Below are positions 56,387 to 64,000 of a DNA stretch of 64,000 nt, one piece after another (position 1 is the first letter of the stretch; each line of letters starts with the position of its first letter). This stretch comes from Ambrosia x helenae (Eukaryota > Streptophyta > Magnoliopsida > Asterales > Asteraceae), in contig CM061224.1 in assembly GCA_030844895.1 (NCBI GenBank), positions 78,286,127 to 78,350,126 on the forward strand, in the 5' to 3' direction. A program made the position numbers and the translations under genes. Under the pieces are notes generated by a model. It saw nothing but the letters and a program-made list of their open reading frames with translations, had not been told where the DNA came from and did not search any database.

Positions 56387-56398
56387 GCTCTGATACCA
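56387..56398 (-). other. primer-binding site of element C
   Basis: Minus strand TGGTATCAGAGC, three bases from the LTR end at 56402. Confidence 0.85.
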
Positions 56399-56401
56399 CT
56401 T

Positions 56402-56926
56402 TGTAGAGGAACTGATTGTAAGCAATCAACTACGTAATCATACAAATAAAGTAATTCAGGTGCGCAATCCCTGAATCATATGCAAAATGATAGAAAACGA
56501 ATCAAGACATGATAATATCCTTTTCAATAAACATTTTCATTCATAAACAATTGATTTCAACTTGATTAGATTAGGTTTACAATGATAAAGACTTAATCAG
56601 AATTTTCTAGTCTCTAGAGAGAACACACGCAATAGACCTAGACAAAATGACCAAAAGTTATCATGAAAGTAAAATCAAAACTATTTATAGTAATGTTGAT
56701 TCGACCCTTTGTATTGGTCAAATCAACCCTTCGACCCTATCGTGGGATCGAACCAACCAAATAACAAAACATAATCTTCATTCTACATTCAAATCTTCAT
56801 TTTGACCTCTTGATATTGTCCATTTGACATCCCGTATGGTCGAATGCGTCTTCTTATCAACATCATCTTTATACAAAAACGCCGTTAACGTAAATCCAAA
56901 GCGATAGTCACAATTGTGCATCTACA
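56402..56926 (-). repeat. F2-like 5' LTR of element C
   Basis: 525 bp with TG and CA ends. It shares ends, the promoter layout and the CAATCCCTGAATC segment with the F2 LTRs. Confidence 0.82.
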
Positions 56927-57794
56927 AATTGATATCATGGTTATAGTATAGACCTACAAGTTTCTAATCCTCTATAATCGTTGCTCTGATACCAACTTCT
57001 GTCACACCCCGACAGCACACAGCGGAAAGCAAGTCATGATGTAACGAAAGTTGTTACTACAATGTTTTGCAACACACATATAGTACGTATGGACAACTTG
57101 CTAAGACCCTCTAGTTTATCATATTTTATTTTCATGGTCATTGAAATTCGTTTAGAAACAAAAACATGCCTCACCAAGATGAAGCGAAATTAAAAGTTAC
57201 ATTGTTTTACAAATTAAAAGAAAACAAAGTTTTGATAGATTAATGGTCCCAACATCATGTCCACAGTTGTGCCCTGCTAAACACACTCTCAAACCCCCTA
57301 AGCATAAGTACCTGAAAAGCATGCTCTAAAATATCAACAAAAATGTTGGCGAATTCATAGGTTTTATGACACAAACAATCATTTGTTAAGCATAATATAA
57401 GTGTATTCATATGATCAAGTACAACTCGAAGAGAACCAAGTAGACTCGCGAAAATCTAACAAGGATGATCATAACCTAAGGCTCTTAATCAAACCATAAC
57501 TTTGCTTCCCTATCCTGACCCCTGATATAAGAGGAATTTGTGAGGTTATGTTTTCCAATAAGACCCGCTCTACCTGTCTGGAAAGGTGCATTAACCCAAT
57601 AGATTTACTAACATCCGGAAGGACTAATAAGGTACTCCCAGCAACAAGTCGTACACGTACCCCTGGCCATCAATTTTCCTACAATTATAGTCCTACTAAT
57701 CATACAAATGTTAATCCCCCGATATTAAAACGCTCAATAACATTTAGAAAAGGGGCTGTGAACTCACCTTATCGCAGCAATCCACAAATCCAAA
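56927..57794 (-). mobile_element. gypsy element G fragment (5' LTR part, PBS)
   Basis: Minus strand: LTR 3' end at 57000 (GCTGTCGGGGTGTGACA), PBS TGGTATCAGAGC at 56983-56994 and about 70 bp of leader to the C element. The LTR runs right to 57794, where element D interrupts it. Its intron-like segment is 57767-57312. Confidence 0.75.
57312..57767 (-). other. intron-like segment in element G LTR
   Basis: Minus donor ATAAG then GTGAGTTC at 57767, acceptor CATGCTTTTCAG then GTACTTATG ending at 57312 (456 nt), with a TTGATAT branch-like site. Confidence 0.5.
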
Positions 57795-60682
57795 TGTGAC
57801 ACCCGTCGAAATCACATGTCATGTCCGTACATTTAGCTACACGTAAATACATTGTGCATATCATTCCATGTCATCTATTCTGTCATAGTAGGATCATACA
57901 GGGTTCCTACGAGACAATCCCTAGGCATGCAGACTAATTGTAGACACACTAGTTAGTACAAGGCCTCGGTTAGTTAAATATGTCATACTAGACTATAGGA
58001 AATCCATGCAATCGAACAAGAGTTCCAACTTGTTACCCGAAAAAGACAAACTCAAACAATGTTCATAAACAAAAGAGGTTACCAACATGTATGATAGTAA
58101 ACTAGTACATATACAAACAAAACGTCCACTTGTAACCTTGAACTTGATCCATCTAGACTTACATGAACATGAGGATCAAACAAATACACTAACATACATG
58201 CATGCATACCTACGGCCATACATACACATATGCACAACAAAATCTCCTCAAATCCAAGACCATTGCCTTAAAGGGATCTAGTCCACCTTAGTGAACAATA
58301 CTTACACATGTTGACTTGCTTAAAATGCCTTGTTCTTTCTTTATGTAATTGTTTTGGACACTACCTAACTAGTACAAGATACACTCACGTCTCTATACAT
58401 ACATATAGATACACGGCACTATACACACACAACCATAGAGTGGAGAAGTGACAAAACTATCTATACACACACATATACAATTCGCATACATACACACACA
58501 TGTCTATTCCATTCCTAGTCACCAAACCTATCTAGTAATTCTTCCATATATGTTTAACACTAACATGGAATGAACTATTCACCTATACATTTCCCATGTT
58601 CCTTGACCATCCAAGAATGTCCACAAACATACAAAAAATATCGGCTAGCTCCTTCCCTAGGCACATTACACTTGAATCAAAGTCAACTTCTTGCATCAAG
58701 AAGGCACAACATAAAACATTAGAGATGGATTTGTTTGTCAACCTTACCAAAGCATGCTTGCCCTTTCCCCATGTAATTCGGCCGAAGCCACCCCACACAA
58801 CCCAACAAAACCTCAAGTCAACTTGTTTCACCAACATCAACATTCACCTTTAACACTCCATGAAAGATGGGTTTTGACTTACCACATTTGTGAACAAATC
58901 ACCTAAGGCCTTCCCGCACCCTCTCAACTATATAAGAAGGCCATGGAAGCCATTTTACCACACTACAACATCTTGTGATACACTAACACTTGAAAACCAC
59001 ACATCCCCTCCTTGTAACCCCTGGGCTGAAGTACTAAGTCCCCAAGGGGCTCGATCCGATCGCCCTGCAACAACATTAGGGAGTTCCAAGCCACATTCTA
59101 GCACCTAGGATCTTAGTTGTAAGGAGTTTGCTTATTTTTCTTATATATACTCGGCTATACACCAAGGTATAACAACCGAACCCTTTCTTCTTGTTTATAC
59201 GCAATGTGCGGTCATAAAAAGCTCACCCGAGACACACACTTGTACACGCCCTATAACAATGAGTTTCCAATGTTTTATTAACTAAAATACTTAAATATCA
59301 TAGCAAAAGTCCAATGTTTAGCTTACGAGAACACACATTTACATATATGCGCTTGATACACTTAGAAACCCGTACATGGACTCACGAGTACACACACATA
59401 CGGATGCATGTATGCGTGCGTGCATAGGGCAAAGGCCGGCCCAAAACGCCTTAATTTTGGTTAGTTTTGTAACCTATGCTAAGTTTAATTTTAAGAACAT
59501 CTGTTAGAAACTATAAAAAACATGTGTTAACAAGCTTAACACAAGAGTTTTCTTGAAAACATAAGTTGTGCGGGTGTACATCAAGGCAAAACATCAAAAC
59601 AAGTTGTTTTTATACAAGACCCACCAAGAATGTTTCCATATGCCACCCTAGACTTGCATAAATGTGACATACATAACCCTTGGTAATATTTAGTAACACG
59701 AAGTTCATGTTTTACCCAAAAATAGATTAATCATAGTCACCTAACCAACAAAACAAACTTTCTTGACACATACAGTGTGTGACACACGTGGATAGTGGTA
59801 AAGAAGCCCCTAATCCATAGGTGTTACGATCGGGTGAATAGTTGCATCGTAGTTAGAGCCAAACATAGACCTAAGTTGCTTTTAATTGCATTTAGGGTTC
59901 CTAGACCAGACACACAGTGCCAGATCCAGTTCAGACTAGCATTCAGACACCAAGTGAGTATTCACGGCCCCTTTTTACTATTTTTACATTGTTCCGAGGA
60001 AAAACATGCTTACAGTTTTCAGTTACAATACATGACTATTATGTGAACATGAGACATTACGGTTCAGGATCCATTAAGCCCTCATGTCATACATCACACC
60101 ATAACCATTAGCTATGGACTTAGCCATGAAACACCGGGATAGATCTATTTCACATCACACCCCACTCTTGGTTAGTCGCTATGAACGGATGATAGATATC
60201 AAAAGAGTGCTTGTATTTCACATTATTCATTGTCTTTAGTGTACAATGGGTGAGGTACAACATGTCAAGGTTTGGTTATAGGCTCATATCAGATCACATA
60301 ATGATTATTGCCCTACCTAGGCAATAATTTAGTCAGTTTTGGATTACATGATCATCATATAGAAAACCCGTGAACTCACCAACTTTATGTTGACCCATAT
60401 ATTTCACATGCATGTTTTTCAAGAAACTAGCATGGACAATGGTACTTGCAGGGGTCGCGTGCGAGCATTTTTAGGATACCTTCTTTTGGACAGTTGTGTT
60501 TTCATAATAATTTTAGACACTTATATACAATGGTTTTAGTGCTAAACAATTAACTGATGTTGAACGAATTTGGTTTTTTAATGAAAGTTCCCACTTTGTT
60601 TTAATTGATGCTCGTGTGACCTTTTGTGCTTGAAAATCTTTCGAAGTCGAACCTCGCGTTTCCACCTTGGCGGGGTGTGACA
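57795..60682 (+). repeat. gypsy element D 5' LTR
   Basis: TGTGACACCCGTCG to TTGGCGGGGTGTGACA, about 2888 bp. TATATAAG at 58929-58936 (plus) is the best promoter candidate. CA-rich microsatellite-like stretches run at about 58380-58510. There is no TTCGACC/GGTCGAA array before its TATA box. Confidence 0.75.
59954..60423 (+). other. intron-like segment in element D LTR
   Basis: Donor CACCAA then GTGAGTATTC at 59954. A TGTTGACCC branch-like site is followed by CATGTTTTTCAAG ending at 60423; an alternative acceptor is ACTTGCAG just downstream near 60452. The donor is followed by TTCACGGCCCC, as in F3. Confidence 0.5.
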
Positions 60683-60685
60683 GAT

Positions 60686-60697
60686 TGGTATCAGTGT
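60686..60697 (+). other. primer-binding site of element D (mutated)
   Basis: TGGTATCAGTGT in place of TGGTATCAGAGC, at the usual distance after the LTR. Confidence 0.75.
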
Positions 60698-60819
60698 ACG
60701 AGGTTATAGCGAACTAAGATTCTTTCGAGTCAAACTATAAACTAAACAAAAATTGATTTCGAAATATTTTCCAAAGATACAAACACAACGTCTATCCCTA
60801 CACGCTACGCAAGTTCCAT

Positions 60820-60885
60820 GCCAGTTATGTAGTTTGCAATTCCAGTTATGTACGTTGCAATGCGAATTATGTACTTTGCACGTTA
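60820..60885 (+). repeat. about 21-bp triple repeat in element D leader
   Basis: CCAGTTATGTAGTTTGCAAT, TCCAGTTATGTACGTTGCAA and GCGAATTATGTACTTTGCA follow each other, about 70 bp before the gag ATG. Confidence 0.75.
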
Positions 60886-60949
60886 GTAGATACATTAAGT
60901 ATACCACACTATTACTGACTCGCACGTGTGTTCATTGATTTCCAGGATC

Positions 60950-61015
60950 ATGGCACACCAAGACGACCCTATCATTCTCTCGGATTCTGAGGAGGAGATT
61001 GTACTAGACAGCCCT
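60950..61015 (+). pseudogene. gag start of gypsy element D, interrupted
   Basis: ATG at 60950 followed by MAHQDDPIILSDSEEEIVLD, an acidic N-terminus I associate with gag of large gypsy elements in this kind of genome. It is cut after 22 codons by the LTR of E. The upstream leader and PBS fix the start. Confidence 0.6.
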
Positions 61016-61314
61016 TGTCACACCCTCAAATTTCCACCTGCGGAGTTCTACCGCGAGGCGTGTGACATACCAGGATCCAAGTCAACGGTCACAATAAACG
61101 ACGTCTAAATGTAAAAGCATACGTAAACAAAACCATGCATAAGTTTAAAACCGACATTCAATAGTGCGGAAGCATTTTAAAGTTTACAAAAGTCATGCAT
61201 AAATAAACATAAGTTCAAAAGTTCATAATCCCAAAACGTGCAGATGAAACCCTAGACACGAGACGACTCCAGTGCGACCACGTGCGCCTATCCATATGCT
61301 GCTACCTTAGCGAC

Positions 61315-61845
61315 CTGAGAAAACATGCTAAAAGAGTCAACATATAATGCTGGTGAGTTCACAGGTTTTAATTAAACGTTTACAGTGATCCTTCAAAAAC
61401 CGTTACCATCACAATTACTACTATGCTTTATGAGAACGCCAACTACCGGCGCAGAATGAGAACGCCAACCTGGGCGCAGAATGAGATACTCATACGGGTG
61501 AAACCATTACTGACTAAGCCGTGTGTTACCCTTAGTTCCTATGGGCTACCGTCATCGCCGGTAGACCTTGTTTTGTTAGAGACAATATGCACCCGCACGG
61601 TCCCGACCGTCGAGTGGGGTTTGTCAGTTCCCAATAGCGCTATCCATATTTCCCCGCCATATACCCATGTTAGTGGTTTCAAGGGATTTTCGATGAACCG
61701 TATAGTAAGATAAGTAAGCCATAGTATAACGTGATAACAAGTCATAAGTCATAAGAGTTTAACAAGTCATAAGTCATAAAAGAGTTTGTAAGCATGTTTC
61801 TCACCCCGAAAGTAAAAACTCTAAAATGTGGGGCCGTGAACTCAC
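61315..61845 (-). other. intron-like segment in element E LTR
   Basis: Minus donor CTAAG then GTGAGTTC at 61845, branch-like TGTTGACTC, acceptor CATGTTTTCTCAG then GTCGCTAAGG ending at 61315 (531 nt). It holds the CACTCG hairpin block (about 61585-61660). Confidence 0.6.
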
Positions 61846-63109
61846 CTTAGATAACGTTCCTCGAATATGTGTAAAGATGTTTAGCCCGTGTCAATCCCTC
61901 TACCGAAGATCTATCAAAATGTTCACATAAGTATTCCGACTAATAACCATAAGGTTATCTAGTCCCCGATTGTCCAGATCATAACCAAGTATGTTTTAAA
62001 ACGTGTTTAAATGTTTAACCGACACACTAGACCGACCCGACATCCCGTTGGTGACCCATTACCCTAACTAATCAAGTACACATAGGTTACATGCAAGGTT
62101 CATGCATAAAACACTTAGTTTGTATCAAAAATCTCATTTTTGTTAACACAGGGTCGAATGTAGTTGTAAGTGGTCGAAGGTGACTTGAACTGGTCGAAGG
62201 TGGGTTCAAACTTCCACCTTCGCCCCTTTTTCTTCCACCTTCGCCCCCTTGTGGTACCTTCGCCCCTTTTTCTTCCAGGTTCGACCCCTGGATTCCACCT
62301 TCGCCCGTTCGACTGGCCGAAGGTGTTCCAGGTTCGACCCTGTTGTGTTGTTTACTCAAAAACGCATCCAAAAACATCCGAAAACATCACGAAACATCAT
62401 GAGTTACAGCAGTCAAGCATCATTAACATATTCCTACGAAACCCTACCAATTTTACCCCAAAATTTATCCGTTTTACAAGTTTCCTAAAATAGCAAATTA
62501 TGGAGATGTCACATCATCATGCATGCAATTATTACCCAATTAGGAAACTTTCTGAAATCGATTAATAATCAGTTTATCATACTCGGATCATCATGAACAA
62601 GAAACCCCTATCCTAACCTTATCATAATCATCCCAAAAACAACCCTAAATCTAACTAAAAACTCCTTTAATCATCAAAACACCATCAACAATCAAAGGTA
62701 ACACGTTTCAATCATAACCCATCATTAATAACAGCCCTAGGTTGTTGTTATCTCATCTATATAACAAATAATCATCAAACAATGCTTAATACCACATAAA
62801 CACATGTTAAATTGTATGAAAACTCATTGTTTATGAATAGGTTTTATTTAGAAAGATATTAGGAAGGTTTTTACCCATAAAACATGTTGATATCAGATCT
62901 GGACCCTTGGGGTTTAGATTAAAACAAGTCAAAATTGTTTAAAAAGGATTTGTAATGAAGAACACACCTTAGATTTTCACTTGTAATGATTTAGAGAGTT
63001 AGGTTATGAAAAACAAGCTCAAAAACTCCTTCCCCAATGATAATAGCTGATAGAGAGTGTTTGGAGGCGTTTAGGGTTTGTGAAATGGTGAAAAATGGCT
63101 AAGGATGGT

Positions 63110-63345
63110 ATTTATACTGTCTGCACGTTCGCCCAGTTGAAGTGGTCGAATGTGGAATTTTTCCACGTTCGCCCCTTTTTAGTGGTCGAATGTGGAACTT
63201 TTCCACATTCGCCCACTTTGTTTCCACGTTCGCCCTTTTTAGTGGTCGAATGTGGAACTTTTCCACATTCGCCCACTTTGTTTCCACGTTCGCCCATTTT
63301 TCAAATCCCATTTCCACATTCGCCCAAAAGTTCCACATTCAGGTC
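63110..63345 (-). promoter_or_regulatory. hairpin array and TATA box of element E LTR
   Basis: The TATAAATACC region (63107-63116, minus) lies directly downstream of a dense array: 63168-63227 and 63228-63287 are 60-bp tandem copies, each with a perfect 11-bp hairpin (CGAATGTGGAA and TTCCACATTCG around CTT, at 63187-63211 and 63247-63271). ORFs over it are artefacts of the repeat. Confidence 0.7.
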
Positions 63346-63774
63346 ATCAGCACATTTTTAACACATGTTAACAGCACTTTTAACACATGTTAACCTTTTT
63401 TTCCAGTTTGTCGTGTTTAACGCATTCTAACACATCTTAACACATAAGCATGCATCCATAGTCTATACTTAGTATGTTTAGGCACGTATAATCATTCGTA
63501 CATCATTTAAGCAAGTATAAGCATGCAATCCACCACACGACCCATAATCTATACATATACTAAATTAATTCATGTAACGTCACCAACAACGGGACCCGGT
63601 ACTAATGTATTCTCAAAACGACTCCCAATGATCCTCCAGATCATTGGACCCTGGACAATCCTAATCTGACCCGACTCAACTAACCCAGTTAAGTTTGCTT
63701 ATAAACGTTTCTCGCTAAGGTAGACTTACTAGATTTTTAAAAAAGTTAGTTACCGAAAGTTGCCGGGTGTCACA

Positions 63775-64000
63775 TCATCCCCTGTTGAAAGAATTTTCGT
63801 CCCGAAAATTTCCCAAAGTCGAGGAGGAAAATAAATAAGAAGAAAAAAAAAAAAAAAAATTTTTTTTTTCCGGGTCGTCACATCATCCCCCTGTTGAAAG
63901 GAATCTCGTCCCGAGATTCTTTCGGCTTCAACAGTAATGTGTGTCGACCTATGTGCCCAAGTAACGTCTCCCCAAAATACGACAAGTGAAGGTCATGAAT
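63775..64000 (-). other. doubled polypurine-tract region of element E
   Basis: TCATCCCCTGTTGAAAG (minus PPT) adjoins the LTR. After a poly-A/poly-T stretch (about 63843-63870), CCGGGTCGTCACATCATCCC repeats a short LTR terminus plus a second PPT (CATCCCCCTGTTGAAAGGA, about 63882-63902). The outer tract is the better PPT. Confidence 0.65.

Larger units (their letters stand above)
56101..56926 (-). mobile_element. truncated F2-like copia element C (5' LTR and leader)
   Basis: On the minus strand: LTR from 56926 to 56402 (TGTAGATGCACAATTGTG to CCTCTACA, 525 bp), PBS at 56387-56398, then about 285 bp of leader that stops at the F2-B LTR. TATAAATAG at 56681-56690 follows (minus strand) a TTCGACCC/GGGATCGAA cluster (56700-56845). 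Confidence 0.8.
57795..61015 (+). mobile_element. gypsy element D (5' LTR, leader, gag start), cut by E
   Basis: LTR 57795-60682, PBS, leader and the first 22 gag codons, then interrupted by the LTR of element E at 61016. The rest of D should lie right of the window. Confidence 0.75.
61016..63774 (-). repeat. F3 3' LTR of element E
   Basis: Plus-strand TGTCACACCCTCAAATTT to GCCGGGTGTCACA, 2759 bp. It shares every landmark with the solo LTRs at 15801, 23346 and 31957. Confidence 0.9.
61016..64000 (-). mobile_element. F3 gypsy element E, 3' LTR and start of interior
   Basis: Minus orientation: the interior enters from the right edge, then PPT (AACAGGGGATGA) and 3' LTR (63774 to 61016). Inserted in gag of element D; the flanking 5 bp on the left are GCCCT. 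The other end is outside the window. TTTCGGGACGAAAATTC beside the PPT is typical of Tekay/Del-type gypsy elements. Confidence 0.82.

Noticed and set aside
63168..63287. Possible CRISPR-like direct repeats
   Set aside because: Contiguous tandem units without spacers, in a plant LTR promoter.
63095..63393. ORFs with repeated FSTFAHF or GERGNKVGECGK peptides on both strands
   Set aside because: Translations of the 60-bp tandem promoter repeat of the LTR, not genes.

Overview
This window looks like intergenic, retrotransposon-packed DNA from a flowering plant, probably a dicot. Sire-type Ty1/copia elements carrying a third ORF, and gypsy elements with LTRs of 2-3 kb, made me think of Asteraceae. 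That is recalled familiarity, not a database result. I found no host gene I could defend. Almost everything readable is LTR retrotransposon, and insertion order can be worked out because many insertions keep perfect 5-bp target-site duplications (TSDs).

Layout. 1-11715: a minus-strand Sire-type copia element (family F1; ORF3, pol, gag, 5' LTR). Its gag holds a gypsy solo LTR, which itself holds a 5S-RNA-bearing Cassandra-type LTR; its 5' LTR holds a solo LTR of a second copia family (F2). F1 sits in the gag of a minus-strand gypsy element (F4, 11716-21454), whose 5' LTR holds a solo LTR (TSD TTGGG), which holds another solo LTR (TSD CAAAA). 21455-37480: an AT-rich low-copy-like block with degenerate repeated units, split by a solo LTR (23346-25887), a small non-autonomous LTR element (27499-29689, TSD TTATT) and a solo LTR (31957-37209, TSD TTTAC) that holds another (32887-35079, TSD TTATA). 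37485-43535: a truncated F1 copy, a gypsy LTR fragment and the 5' end of a plus-strand F4 element. 43536-43635: a run of 100 N. 43636-56100: two plus-strand F2 elements, apparently A nested in B, each with a large ORF3. 56101-64000: truncated minus-strand F2 and gypsy 5' ends, a plus-strand gypsy element (D) and the 3' LTR of a further minus-strand gypsy element (E) running off the right edge.

Four shared features seem most worth checking. (1) Every gypsy LTR long enough to judge (ten of them, several families, both strands) has an intron-like segment of about 430-735 nt in its leader half, with a good donor, a TGAC branch-like site and a TTTCAG-type acceptor. (2) LTR promoters of unrelated families, and an internal promoter in front of ORF3, carry inverted-repeat arrays of the same TTCGACC and GGTCGAA half-sites directly upstream of the TATA box. 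(3) The leader of the plus-strand F4 element has four hairpins with loops of exactly 19 nt, conserved loop sequence and co-varying stems. (4) The F2 ORF3 behaves like a self-contained gene: own TATA box, 5' intron of nearly the same length in two diverged copies, a long coiled-coil protein, and a stop codon supplied by the first bases of the LTR.

Most coding regions are decayed by frameshifts and by CAA/CAG-to-stop changes, as expected for old methylated copies. ORF3 of element A is the best preserved.
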